The notes under the pieces: generated by a model
Told to the model about the DNA's origin: nothing
The model's database searches: none
Seen by the model: the letters and a program-made list of their open reading frames with translations, nothing else
Assembly: GCA_023662865.1 (NCBI GenBank)
Contig: JAMPIK010000002.1
Coordinates: 62,001-126,000 of the forward strand
Origin: Prevotella sp.
GTDB lineage: Bacteria > Bacteroidota > Bacteroidia > Bacteroidales > Muribaculaceae
Direction of reading: 5' to 3'
DNA: 64,000 nucleotides
Translations under genes and position numbers: made by a program
Part shown: piece after piece, positions 52,323 through 61,865 of the stretch
Layout: each line of letters begins with the position of its first letter
Numbering within the stretch: the first letter of the stretch is position 1

Positions 52323-55300
52323 ATGACTAAACGAATTACAGCGGCTATTGCGGCATTGCTGACAATCGGAGGAGTCGTAGCCGGGGAGACCGGCAGCGTG
52401 CCGATGCCTCAGGTTGAAATGCCGGCAAAGCATGCCGATGCTCCCGAAGGCGCAAAGGCAACCGCGACACGCAAAGCGGCGGCCAAAGATGTGCTGCGCA
52501 AAGCGGCGGGCGACGGTTATACCCTCATGGGCTATAATTTTGCGTTCCAATATGGCAACGACCCCGGCAACTACCGCTGGGACTATGACCTGAATCAGGA
52601 ATTTTTGTTCCAAGACCCATACACGGCAAAAGGGTATCAAATGCACACCGGCTGGTTGCGCGACGGCAAACTTTGCGGTACATGGGAATTCTATATTTTC
52701 GATGTTGTAGACTATCGATATTTGGAGATGGATCCCTTCACCGGCGAAATTACCGTTGACAAGAAAATCTATCTGCAAGACCCGGAGACTCAGTTCTACA
52801 ACTATCTGCCTTTGTATATATCGGCGGCCTATGACCCCACTGATGACCGTGTGTACGGATATACAAGCTCCGAGACCGGCAACGGCTACGCTTTCTACTC
52901 CGCTCCCGGCAACGACCCTCAGCAGGCAAAGGCGGTAGTGGCAAGTGTGCCGTACGCACAGGTGTGTGCTTCGCTCTGCTATAACAGTAAAGACGGTATG
53001 TTCTACGGCGTGAACCGCGACAACAACCTCGTGAAGATTGACAAGCAAGGCAAGCAGACTGTAGTTATGCCTCTCAACGTAAAGACGCAATACACCTACA
53101 CGGGCCTTCTGTATATCCCCGAGCAGGACAGATTTATATGGCAGTCTACTCTGACTGACTACACCTATGCAATCCAAGAGATTGACCCGAACACCAAGAC
53201 TATGGTGCAAATCGGTGCGTTCGACAATTTTGAGGAATACAGCGTCTTCTACCGAATGCCTTCTGACCGGGATCCCTCACCCATCAAGAGCCCGGAGCTT
53301 GACGAAGCACGTTTCGACCATATGGCCGGCACCGGCACAATATCATACTTCACTCCTACCGAGAACTTCAGCGGGGGCAGTGTTATAGGAGCAATGACTT
53401 ACACCGCGTCTATTGACGGCACTGTTGTAGCTGAAGGTTCCACTACTGCCGGTGACATTGTATCGGTTGATGTGAAAGACTTGACACCGGGCAATCACAA
53501 GTTTGCATTTTATGTAAAACAGGGCGACAAGAAGAGTACCCCCTGCCGCTTCAGCCGCTTTGTAGGTATTGACACGCCGCTCCCTACCGCAAGCGTGACT
53601 TTCACTGAAAAACGCATTGAATGGGAACCGGTAGCACGCTGCGCCAACGGCGGTTACCTTGACCCGAAAGAGATGCTCTACCGTGTGTACGTTAATGATG
53701 AAGAGGTGGGCAGCACTCAAGACACCTTCCTTGACTACGAGCTGCCCCAAGACGCACCGTTTGCCAACTACACCGCATATGTGGCAGTAGACAACCACGG
53801 ACTCATGTCTGAAAAGACACGCTCCGAGTCAATGCGCTTCGGCAAGCCCTGGGATATGGACGTACATATCCTCCCGACACTTGCACAATCGCAGGTATGC
53901 TCCGCTTTCGACTTGGATGGCGATGGCGACACATGGGACTGCTACGATAACGATGATGAAATCTATGCTTTCTACGGCCCGCGTCCTCGCGGTGAAGGCA
54001 GAGCCAACGATTGGCTGTTCTTGCCTCCGATGAACTTTGACAACCCATATGTGTCTTACGAACTTACTTTTGAGGCTTGCAACCCCTCAAAGTGGAATCC
54101 CGAGCAAAACCTCGGCATTTATCTGCACGAAAGCTTGGATCCTCGTACCAATGTGGCGGTAATTCAAGAGCCGCGCTTCGTTTCAAACAAAGAGTATGAG
54201 ACTATCACACAGAAATTTGCGGTTACAAAACCCGGTACATATTACATATCGTTCTTCAACGACAACGAACCCTACGTATCCGGCCTTCGCATCCGCAATA
54301 TCAAGGTCACCAAACTGACTACCGGCACAGAGCTGCCTTTGGCTGTCAGCGATGTGAAAGCCGTTGGTGCAGAGCAGGGCGGTCTGAGCGCGACTGTTCA
54401 ATTCAAGATGCCCTCCAAGTATCTTTCCGGAGCGGATATCCCGGCTGAAAGTGAAATCTTCGTAATAGTTCACACCGGCGACCAATATGTAGAGGTAAAA
54501 GGTGGCCCCGGCACTACTCAAACCACACAGATACAGACAGTGCAGGGCGATAACCAAATAGACCTTACCACTTATATTGAAGGACAAAGCGGCCAGACAC
54601 ATTCAGTAAATGTATTTACCGGTATAGACGTGCCCGGACCGGTCAAGTCAATAGCCGGTTCCGTTTCAGATGACAACCTGAGCATGACTATGGAATGGAC
54701 AGCTCCCGTGATGAGCGAGAACGGCTACTGGTTCGACCCCGATGATGTGGAATACTGCCTTATGAGCTACGGTGAAAACGGCTGGGAAGAAATTAAAAAT
54801 CTCGGCAAGAACATCTTTGAATATACTTACAGTGTGGAACCCGGCAGTCCGCAAGCCACTGTACGCTTGGGTATCGCTCCCTCCACAATTCAGGGCAAGA
54901 GCAATACTATCGGTTATATGATGGACGCTCTCGGCACTCCCTACGAAGCCCCCTACACCGAAGCATTCGAGAAGGCAAGCTTCAAATACGGTCCGATTCG
55001 TGTAATCAATTACGATGAAAGCTACGTTAATGCAGACTGGGGTGTTGTTAACCCGCGCCTCATCTCTCCGGATATGGCCAATCCCACCGAGATGTCATGC
55101 TACGGTCGCAGCGAAGAGCCCGGTACCAACGGTATGCTCATGTTGCCCAAGTTCTCAACAAAAGGCCTCGCCACTCCCGGCATAGTATTCACTTTCTGGA
55201 CCGGCCATGATGCTGCCCCCACACGTATATTGGCGGAATGTTATGACAGCGTCGGACTTGAAGAGATTGGCACAGTGCCCACCGGTAACGGTTGGCAGGA

Positions 55301-55646
55301 AGTAAACTTCCCGATGCCCGACCAGTTTATCGACAAGGGCTGGGTGGCTATCTATATAGACTCCCATTTCCCGACTGCCACAAGCTACTGCCTGTTCTCC
55401 GACTATACGGTGAAAGACGGCGTAAGCGGCATTGAGGCTGTGACAATTGTTGAAGACGGTATCGCCACCTTCCCCGGCGGCATTGACCTCTCCGGCTTTG
55501 AAGGTCAGCTGATAAGCATCTACAGCATTGACGGAAAGCTCGTGAAGCACATTGCCGAAGCCCCGGCTCACTTGTCAATCAATTTGGCTCCCGGCATTTA
55601 CATAGTAAAAGCCGGCACACAATCGGCCAAAGTTCTCGTAAAATAG
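52323..55646 (+). CDS. Large surface protein with propeller-like, FN3-like and choice-of-anchor J domains
   Basis: A 1,107-residue exported protein. Signal peptide 1-21, then a Lys/Ala-rich linker. A beta-propeller-like region (about 65-330) contains strands such as DGMFYGVNRDNNLVKIDKQG. FN3-like domains and a choice-of-anchor J domain (ANDWLFLPPMNFDNP, near 560) follow, then more FN3 modules. A C-terminal sorting-like domain (about 1,055-1,107: ISIYSIDGKLVKHI...LAPGIYIVKAG) closes it. The domain order closely parallels the 1,465-residue protein at 20828-25225, so the two are probably paralogues. Co-transcribed with the Omp28-like gene. Confidence 0.86.
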   Translation: MTKRITAAIAALLTIGGVVAGETGSVPMPQVEMPAKHADAPEGAKATATRKAAAKDVLRKAAGDGYTLMGYNFAFQYGNDPGNYRWDYDLNQEFLFQDPYTAKGYQMHTGWLRDGKLCGTWEFYIFDVVDYRYLEMDPFTGEITVDKKIYLQDPETQFYNYLPLYISAAYDPTDDRVYGYTSSETGNGYAFYSAPGNDPQQAKAVVASVPYAQVCASLCYNSKDGMFYGVNRDNNLVKIDKQGKQTVVMPLNVKTQYTYTGLLYIPEQDRFIWQSTLTDYTYAIQEIDPNTKTMVQIGAFDNFEEYSVFYRMPSDRDPSPIKSPELDEARFDHMAGTGTISYFTPTENFSGGSVIGAMTYTASIDGTVVAEGSTTAGDIVSVDVKDLTPGNHKFAFYVKQGDKKSTPCRFSRFVGIDTPLPTASVTFTEKRIEWEPVARCANGGYLDPKEMLYRVYVNDEEVGSTQDTFLDYELPQDAPFANYTAYVAVDNHGLMSEKTRSESMRFGKPWDMDVHILPTLAQSQVCSAFDLDGDGDTWDCYDNDDEIYAFYGPRPRGEGRANDWLFLPPMNFDNPYVSYELTFEACNPSKWNPEQNLGIYLHESLDPRTNVAVIQEPRFVSNKEYETITQKFAVTKPGTYYISFFNDNEPYVSGLRIRNIKVTKLTTGTELPLAVSDVKAVGAEQGGLSATVQFKMPSKYLSGADIPAESEIFVIVHTGDQYVEVKGGPGTTQTTQIQTVQGDNQIDLTTYIEGQSGQTHSVNVFTGIDVPGPVKSIAGSVSDDNLSMTMEWTAPVMSENGYWFDPDDVEYCLMSYGENGWEEIKNLGKNIFEYTYSVEPGSPQATVRLGIAPSTIQGKSNTIGYMMDALGTPYEAPYTEAFEKASFKYGPIRVINYDESYVNADWGVVNPRLISPDMANPTEMSCYGRSEEPGTNGMLMLPKFSTKGLATPGIVFTFWTGHDAAPTRILAECYDSVGLEEIGTVPTGNGWQEVNFPMPDQFIDKGWVAIYIDSHFPTATSYCLFSDYTVKDGVSGIEAVTIVEDGIATFPGGIDLSGFEGQLISIYSIDGKLVKHIAEAPAHLSINLAPGIYIVKAGTQSAKVLVK

Positions 55647-55666
55647 TTTACACATCAATATAATTC

Positions 55667-55705
55667 AAAGAGCGTCGGGATTGCGGTTCCCGGCGCTCTT
55701 TTTTG
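55667..55705 (+). terminator. Terminator of the surface protein operon
   Basis: AAGAGCGTCGGGA pairs with TCCCGGCGCTCTT (one G-T pair) around a short loop, followed by a T6 tract; 20 nt after the stop codon. The stem may also serve the opposing gene ending at 55725. Confidence 0.88.
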
Positions 55706-55724
55706 CCATAATGCGGAGGAGAAA

Positions 55725-58700
55725 TCAAAACTTAATGGAGTCAACAATACGAAGCGTTTGTGCAAGAGAAAAAATAATTTCTTGATAGTGGCGTATATCC
55801 TCAAATGAAAGGGTTGTACCTTTTCTGTCTTTCAACCATTTTTGAGCAGGCTGATAGCCACCGACAGCCAAATTGAATACACACTCCGGCACATTGTCAA
55901 AATATTGAGAATTGTTTATATAGACCCGATTATCTTTAAATTCAACTTTATTAATGACATTGTCACCTATGATAGGATAGCCCACTTCCACGTTCCATTT
56001 TGAAGAGTTGGTCATTGTGTGTAACTCCCGTAGCTGTTTCCCGGTCTCGGAAATTTTGAAATATTCTTCAATATTTTTCGGATATGGGATTCTTGGAAAA
56101 TCAATTTTCAGGAATTCCTGATATTTTTTTCGGTATAAAGGAGAATGGAGTATTCCGTATATATAATCAAACAATTCTATCGGAACAATATTCTTTCCCA
56201 CAGCGAGTTTTATCTTATCCAAAATGTCAGGATTAAAATTTGGAGTCGGATGGTCGGAATTCTCAAAAATCGACCCGGCTTCGCCGGGATTAACAAATAG
56301 GGGAAAGACGTAACCACATTCTTTAGTCTTGCTTGATATACGACAGTTCTCCACAATATTTTTTGAAGCGGATACATGGCTCCAATTTTTTCCGGCTATC
56401 TGCCTTACAGTCAATAATGCTATATTATTATTCAGCAGCATCGGGCTTAACGAACGGTATCGTGGCCAGGCCACGATACCGTTCGTTAAGCCCGTGTAAT
56501 ATAGATATTTAACATCGCCCCAACGGTAATCAATCTGCGTAATTTTGCTTTCATCAAGTTGAGAACCTACGTCTTTTTTAGCTCTTTGTATTGACCAGTC
56601 TCTTGTGTCGTGTAAACCATATTTTTTACGCAAGTCTTCTTCAGAAAGATTGATTATGTCCAAGATTCGGTCTTTAACCGTCTTCCTGTCTGAGCAAATC
56701 AGAAAAGAATCTTTAGTTGTGACAACTCCTACAGAACTTAAAATAAACAATTCATTAACAGCAAACCCATTATTGTATTCTTTTTCAAGTACAAAATCTT
56801 TAGGAACAAAGAAGTACATTGGAGGTTGCGGTTTAAGTTCTAAGTAAGGTACTGATGTGATGCTGTTTTCTTCTAGAAAAGAGTATTTATATTCTCGTTT
56901 TCCATACAGGTCATAGTGGAATAATTGTCCGAGTGTATTCTTTTTCTTTTTGCCGGTTTTTATAAAAAAATTGATACTCACGCCCTGCATAATATCAAAT
57001 ACATTTTCATCTTTGTCGCCTTCAGGGGTAGTTTCGTTTTTCTTTGAGTTTCCATGCAAGTCTATCGTATATATAAAATCAAAGGCGCGGAGTAATTCCC
57101 ATCGCATACCTCTGAAAGTCGGATTGTCAAGAAAACCATGCGGATTTATATATGCCAAAATCCCCTCTCCGTTCTGCTCAATGAAATGCTGTGCCATTCT
57201 TATGAATTTTACATAATCATCATTTAGCCATTTGGCATTTCTCTCTTTCAGTGGTTCTTTTCCTCCCGGCTCTGTTTTATATGACTTCATCAAGTTGGTA
57301 ATCCATTCGCTATTATTGGTACTTGCTCCATTATAGGGTGGATTCCCGACAAGAACCATTACCGGAGTATCTCGTTTTATTCTGCCGGCTTCATTTGCTT
57401 CTTGACTAAGCCACATTGAGAACAATGTCCCGATGTCTTGATGATACTCCTCCAAAGAATTTGTAAGATACACCTTAATTCTTCGATTGGTGTTGTGAGC
57501 ATAACCGGTAGCGTTCAAGAGCCAGTCCAATTTGAGATGTGCTATGGCGTATGGAGCCATCAAAATTTCAAAGCCATTGAGACGTGGCAGCAAATGCTTC
57601 TCAACATATCCTTGCCACATTCCTTGCATATTTGTGAACTTGTCATATATGCAGTTTATAGTTTCAGCCAAAAATGTTCCGGTGCCAACTGCCGGGTCAA
57701 GAATTTGCACACGATGATATTTTTCTTGTTTCGTGCGTTTGCTTCCTTTTGCTTTAGGATTGTAGTTTTCATTTATTACTTCATGCTCAATCTCGGAATA
57801 ATCAGCAAGCCCCATAGGCAGGTTGAAATCTTTTTTCAGTATTTCATCTACAGACCTGACTATAAACCCCACGACTGCAGCGGGAGTGTACCATACACCT
57901 TTGGATTTACGCAATTTAGGGTCGTATGAAGCAAGGAAGTCCTCATAGAAATGTATCATCGGGTCTGAGTGCCTGCTGTTTCCGCCATATCCTTTGATGA
58001 TTTTAGACATATCTGTTGCGGCAAATGTGTTAGCCAAATCATCAACAATCCATGCGATACGCTCGTCAAGGTCATAACCGGCTATGCTTTGAAATATCTG
58101 ACGAAGAAAAGGATTTGTCCGTGGAATTAATGTTGCTGCCTCCTGTCTGGAAAAGTCTTCCGGAGTCTTGTCGTGCATTCTGGCCGCAAACATGCCGTAG
58201 GTGATAGTCTGGGCATAAATGTCGGAGAAACTTTCGTGTGTTATATCGTGCATAAGCACTCGTTTGAAAGCCTCATATTGACCTTTGAGTTGCTGACTTG
58301 TGACATCATCTTCATTGTCAAGCACCTTTTTAATAGCTTCAGACAACAAGCGAGCCTTTGAAGCCATGATTGAAGCGAGCTTGCCGGCAGATGTTATCTT
58401 TTGTGGAGATGACTCTGCAAAGTGTTTGAATACAGAAACAAATTTATCATAATTTGATTCAATATCAACAATCTTGTCATCATGAATCTCACCGATGCGG
58501 ATACTCTCTTTCCATTCACCGTTGATATAGAAATGGAAATCAAGATAGTCAGTAAAAACAATCCTGTCAAGCGAATCTTTATATCTGTTAAATTGGGATT
58601 TATGATGCTTGCGTCCGTCAAGATCCGTATCGTCAATATCTTTGGCCTCAACAAAAGCTGTGGGGATATTGTCAGATTTGTGTGCAATAATAAAATCAGG

Positions 58701-58856
58701 TGCACCGCAAGCAATTCTGGCCGGTTCGTTAGTAACAATCATATCCGGCAGTAATGCTGACATCAATTGTTGGAGTGCCGGTCTGTAACTATGTTCACGT
58801 GCAATTCCGGTTCGGTACTGCCTGTTTAATTCTGATATATAATCTTTTAAAGTCAT
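55725..58856 (-). CDS. Type IIG-like restriction-modification enzyme (fused nuclease and N6-adenine methyltransferase)
   Basis: A 1,043-residue single-chain enzyme. The N-terminus has a PD-(D/E)xK-type nuclease core, APDF (Asp54) followed by VEAK (Glu70, Lys72). The methyltransferase has SAM motif I DPAVGTGTF (about 387-395) and catalytic motif IV NPPY (about 504). The C-terminal third has a TaqI-like target-recognition region with IDYRWGDVKYLYYTG and a PRYRSLSPM segment. No helicase motifs or separate specificity subunit were seen, unlike type I or type ISP systems. The gene is more AT-rich than its neighbours and follows comM by 20 nt, suggesting horizontal acquisition. A perfect 51-bp palindrome lies in the recognition region (about residues 788-805). 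Confidence 0.9.
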   Translation of the reverse strand: MTLKDYISELNRQYRTGIAREHSYRPALQQLMSALLPDMIVTNEPARIACGAPDFIIAHKSDNIPTAFVEAKDIDDTDLDGRKHHKSQFNRYKDSLDRIVFTDYLDFHFYINGEWKESIRIGEIHDDKIVDIESNYDKFVSVFKHFAESSPQKITSAGKLASIMASKARLLSEAIKKVLDNEDDVTSQQLKGQYEAFKRVLMHDITHESFSDIYAQTITYGMFAARMHDKTPEDFSRQEAATLIPRTNPFLRQIFQSIAGYDLDERIAWIVDDLANTFAATDMSKIIKGYGGNSRHSDPMIHFYEDFLASYDPKLRKSKGVWYTPAAVVGFIVRSVDEILKKDFNLPMGLADYSEIEHEVINENYNPKAKGSKRTKQEKYHRVQILDPAVGTGTFLAETINCIYDKFTNMQGMWQGYVEKHLLPRLNGFEILMAPYAIAHLKLDWLLNATGYAHNTNRRIKVYLTNSLEEYHQDIGTLFSMWLSQEANEAGRIKRDTPVMVLVGNPPYNGASTNNSEWITNLMKSYKTEPGGKEPLKERNAKWLNDDYVKFIRMAQHFIEQNGEGILAYINPHGFLDNPTFRGMRWELLRAFDFIYTIDLHGNSKKNETTPEGDKDENVFDIMQGVSINFFIKTGKKKKNTLGQLFHYDLYGKREYKYSFLEENSITSVPYLELKPQPPMYFFVPKDFVLEKEYNNGFAVNELFILSSVGVVTTKDSFLICSDRKTVKDRILDIINLSEEDLRKKYGLHDTRDWSIQRAKKDVGSQLDESKITQIDYRWGDVKYLYYTGLTNGIVAWPRYRSLSPMLLNNNIALLTVRQIAGKNWSHVSASKNIVENCRISSKTKECGYVFPLFVNPGEAGSIFENSDHPTPNFNPDILDKIKLAVGKNIVPIELFDYIYGILHSPLYRKKYQEFLKIDFPRIPYPKNIEEYFKISETGKQLRELHTMTNSSKWNVEVGYPIIGDNVINKVEFKDNRVYINNSQYFDNVPECVFNLAVGGYQPAQKWLKDRKGTTLSFEDIRHYQEIIFSLAQTLRIVDSIKF
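56443..56493. repeat. Perfect 51-bp palindrome inside the restriction-modification gene
   Basis: Left arm 56443-56467 and right arm 56469-56493 are exact reverse complements (25 bp each) around a single A. The segment is fully coding, specifying the stretch around TNGIVAWPRYRSL in the target-recognition region. It could form a very stable RNA hairpin or a DNA cruciform. Confidence 0.95.
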
Positions 58857-58876
58857 AAATAGGGAAAGACTTCGGG

Positions 58877-60424
58877 TTAGAAAGGTGAGGAGGTTGCGTT
58901 CATGCGGTCGAGGTTTCGATAGCCGATGGCTTCGGCTATGTGCGTGCTTTTAACGCTTTCGGACTCATCGAGGTCGGCTATGGTGCGTGCTACTCGGAGT
59001 ATACGGTCAAAGGCTCGGGCACTCATGTTGTTGCGTTCCATAGCGGAGCGCATCCTCTGCATGCCTTGCTCATCGGGCCAGGCGTAAGTGCGCAGCAGGC
59101 GTGTGTTCATTTGTGCGTTGCAGTATACTCCCGGCTCGTCTTTGAACCGCTGTTGCTGAATGGCGTGAGCGCGGACTACTCGCTTGCGGATTTCCGCACT
59201 GCTTTCGGAGGGAGTGGTGGAAGAGATGTCGCTGAACTCGACAGGTTGTATTTCCACTTGTATGTCAATGCGGTCAAGCAAAGGGCCGGATATGCGGTTC
59301 ATGTATTTGGTAACCGCACCGGGCAAACAGGTGCATGGCTTGGTGGGGTGACCGAAATAGCCGCACGGACAAGGGTTCATACTTGCCACAAGCATGAATG
59401 AGGCCGGGTATTGCACTGTATATTTAGCTCTTGACACGGTGATGACGCGGTCCTCAATAGGCTGGCGCATCACTTCAAGTACCTGACGGGTGAATTCCGG
59501 AAATTCATCAAGGAACAGCACTCCGTTGTGAGCCAGCGAAATTTCACCCGGTTGGGGATTGGCACCTCCTCCCACAAGAGCTACCGGGCTTACGGTGTGA
59601 TGAGGTGAGCGGAAAGGACGGCGTGTCATAAGCATTGAGCCTCGCTCAAGTCTGCCGGCTACGGAGTGAATCTTGGTCGTTTCAAGAGCTTCATGCAAAC
59701 TCAACGGGGGCAGGATTGTAGGCAAACGCTTGGCCATCATGCTTTTGCCTGAGCCGGGTGGGCCTACAAGCAGAATATTATGCCCTCCTGCGCAGGCCAC
59801 CTCGAAAGCACGCTTCACACCCTCCTGGCCTTTGACATCGGCGAAATCAATATCAAAGGCTTCGGAATGACGCGCAAATTCGCGGCGTGTATCCACAATT
59901 ACGGGTTTCAGGTCTCCAATCCCGTGAAGCAGCTCGGCGGCTTGCTTGAGAGTCTCCACTCCGAACACTTCCACATCGTTCACCACGGCGGCCTCCGTGG
60001 CGTTTGCAGCCGGCACAATCATTCGTTTAAAGCCGTCCTGCCGGGCGCGTATGGCCATGGGCAGAATACCGCGAACGGGAAGCACGGAGCCGTCAAGACT
60101 CAGCTCCCCGGCCACAAGACAGTCGGAGAGCGCAGCTGCCGGCACTTGCTCCGATGAGGCAAGGATGCCGAGAGCCATCGGCAGGTCGAACCCGGCACCC
60201 TCTTTCTTCACATCGGCCGGTGAGAGGTTGATAATCACCCGGCAATGCGGAAAAGTAAGTCCCGCAGCCTTTATGGCGGAAGACATACGCGTGTGGCTCT
60301 CCTTGATTGCCGTGTCCGGCAACCCCACTATGCTGAATATTGTCCCGGGTTCTACGAGGGTTTCCACCGTAACGCGGTATGCATCAATCCCTTGTACCGC
60401 TGCCGTATATGTCTTTGTAAGCAT
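58877..60424 (-). CDS. comM: YifB/ComM-family Mg-chelatase-like AAA+ ATPase
   Basis: A 515-residue AAA+ protein. ComM is a helicase-like factor that promotes branch migration during natural transformation in some bacteria. The N-terminal Lon-protease-like (ChlI) domain begins MLTKTYTAAVQGIDAY. Walker A GPPGSGKS lies near residue 220, Walker B is VLFLDEFPEF, and the Cys cluster NPCPCGYFGHPTKPCTC (about 350-365) is the family's zinc-like motif. The C-terminal lid domain has RAFDRILRVARTIADL. It is in a minus-strand run: Smr protein, DUF695 protein, lipoprotein, comM, then the restriction-modification gene. Confidence 0.95.
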   Translation of the reverse strand: MLTKTYTAAVQGIDAYRVTVETLVEPGTIFSIVGLPDTAIKESHTRMSSAIKAAGLTFPHCRVIINLSPADVKKEGAGFDLPMALGILASSEQVPAAALSDCLVAGELSLDGSVLPVRGILPMAIRARQDGFKRMIVPAANATEAAVVNDVEVFGVETLKQAAELLHGIGDLKPVIVDTRREFARHSEAFDIDFADVKGQEGVKRAFEVACAGGHNILLVGPPGSGKSMMAKRLPTILPPLSLHEALETTKIHSVAGRLERGSMLMTRRPFRSPHHTVSPVALVGGGANPQPGEISLAHNGVLFLDEFPEFTRQVLEVMRQPIEDRVITVSRAKYTVQYPASFMLVASMNPCPCGYFGHPTKPCTCLPGAVTKYMNRISGPLLDRIDIQVEIQPVEFSDISSTTPSESSAEIRKRVVRAHAIQQQRFKDEPGVYCNAQMNTRLLRTYAWPDEQGMQRMRSAMERNNMSARAFDRILRVARTIADLDESESVKSTHIAEAIGYRNLDRMNATSSPF

Positions 60425-60426
60425 GG

Positions 60427-61425
60427 TTATTTGGTTATTTGTTTTGAGGCTGCTTGGGCATCTGTGCCGCGATAGGATATTTTGCCGGCGCCATCAGATA
60501 CAATGAAGTATGGGGTAGTAGGTACACCAAGCGTTTTGACAGCATTGTTTACTTCGCCTCCGGGTGCTTGCATAGCTTTTGACGCTTTCAACACCGTGTC
60601 TGTGTCAAGCATTTGTTTCCAACGGATTGTGTCGTTGTCCATGAACACTGTAATTGCTTTGCCGTTAGCCATTTTCAGCAAGTCGCGCGTATCAGAGTCA
60701 GGACTTTCACGCCAGAACAGCAGAAGTTTGGGAGAGCCTTTAAGTCGAATCTCTGCGACTGAGTCGCCGGCAGCGCGCAAAGCGATTTTTTCCGGCAGAG
60801 TATCCGAACCGGGAGCAGTAACTTCGGGAGCCATACAAGCTTCTTTCATCTCTTTGAGGTCATCTTCATCAAGAGTGAGCGAGGCCAACAATTTATGATA
60901 CTGAGCTTCGTAACCCACTGTTACAAACCGGGTAAAAAGCAGGAATGCGGCAGTGCGAGAGTCCGGGTGTTCTTTGATATAATCGGCAATTGCATCGTTT
61001 ACTTTACCCGGATTGTTGCTCATCAGCGCGTTGATGTTTGCAGCTGCCCACTCGCAATATTGCTCCATCACCTTGTTGCCCTCCACTTTCCATTTCACCG
61101 GCTCGTTAAATTTACCGGTGATGGTCAGCTCATCGCCGCGTTCGGCATATACCGGCATCAATGCCTCGCCGGTATTTGTGTTTAAAATCCATATGACAGT
61201 GGGATAACGAGTGGCTGCCTTGAATGAAAAGCTGCCGTCGGCGGCCATCGGCACTGCGGTTTCCACTATGAAACTTTTTACCTTGTCGGCTGCGCGATAC
61301 ACCATTGTGACGCTTTGCCCCTCTGCATCGGAAAGCGAGCCCGAGAGGGTGAGCTCATTTTTCAGACACGATGTGGAGAAGAACAGCAATGCAAGGATAA
61401 TCAGGTAATTATAAAGTCGTTTCAT
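60427..61425 (-). CDS. DUF4369-type lipoprotein with degenerate thioredoxin fold
   Basis: A 332-residue lipoprotein (lipobox STSC, Cys20). The N-terminal beta domain (about 25-110) with a GSLSDAEGQSVTMVY-like start resembles DUF4369. A helical middle leads to a thioredoxin-like C-terminus (about 230-332). The strand before the active site is LLLFWRESPDSD; the usual CxxC after FW is absent, so disulfide exchange is unlikely. The cis-Pro motif GVPTTPYFIV is retained. It overlaps the DUF695 gene by 4 nt and ends 2 nt before comM. Function unknown, perhaps a structural relative of TlpA/ResA-like proteins. Confidence 0.85.
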   Translation of the reverse strand: MKRLYNYLIILALLFFSTSCLKNELTLSGSLSDAEGQSVTMVYRAADKVKSFIVETAVPMAADGSFSFKAATRYPTVIWILNTNTGEALMPVYAERGDELTITGKFNEPVKWKVEGNKVMEQYCEWAAANINALMSNNPGKVNDAIADYIKEHPDSRTAAFLLFTRFVTVGYEAQYHKLLASLTLDEDDLKEMKEACMAPEVTAPGSDTLPEKIALRAAGDSVAEIRLKGSPKLLLFWRESPDSDTRDLLKMANGKAITVFMDNDTIRWKQMLDTDTVLKASKAMQAPGGEVNNAVKTLGVPTTPYFIVSDGAGKISYRGTDAQAASKQITK

Positions 61426-61865
61426 TCGGCGTCGGGAATATAAGTGGAGTCTTTCATTTCCTTATATTCAGCCCATTCCGGGTCTTTCTCGGCCGAAATA
61501 CTCACCGGCAGCAGGGGCAATTCGCACCAAGCCCGGTTGAGCATGGACTGGAAAATTGAGGTATGTTTTACATAAAACACCCAATCACGCTGATTATCAC
61601 CGGTATAAATCCCGGTAAGCAAACACCCTTTTTCCTTCTTCAAGGCAACGCGCAGTGCCTCATCGGCCTGCTCCATGAGAGACGCCGTTTCAGCATCGGG
61701 CAATCCGGCAGCATCACCGTTGTATTGCCATGTAATCTGCACGCGGTCATTGTATTTAGCGGAAGCCATTTGAGCGTCAAGCCCGTCGCGACCACTCACG
61801 AGAATAGTCTTCCCGGACTCGCTCTCCGCCGGTGCCGTCCACCATATTTCTTTACTTTCAGCCAT
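61422..61865 (-). CDS. DUF695-family protein
   Basis: A 147-residue cytoplasmic protein. The opening WWTAPAESESGKTILVSGRDGLD, RVQITWQYN and AAGLPDAETASLMEQADEAL match DUF695 as I remember it. No catalytic residues are known for the family. It overlaps the upstream Smr gene by 8 nt and the downstream lipoprotein gene by 4 nt, so translation is probably coupled along the operon. Confidence 0.8.
   Translation of the reverse strand: MAESKEIWWTAPAESESGKTILVSGRDGLDAQMASAKYNDRVQITWQYNGDAAGLPDAETASLMEQADEALRVALKKEKGCLLTGIYTGDNQRDWVFYVKHTSIFQSMLNRAWCELPLLPVSISAEKDPEWAEYKEMKDSTYIPDAE

Noticed and set aside
52071..53210. A 379-codon open frame antisense to two surface protein genes
   Set aside because: It spans the end of one real gene and the start of the next on the other strand, with no signal peptide or recognisable domain.
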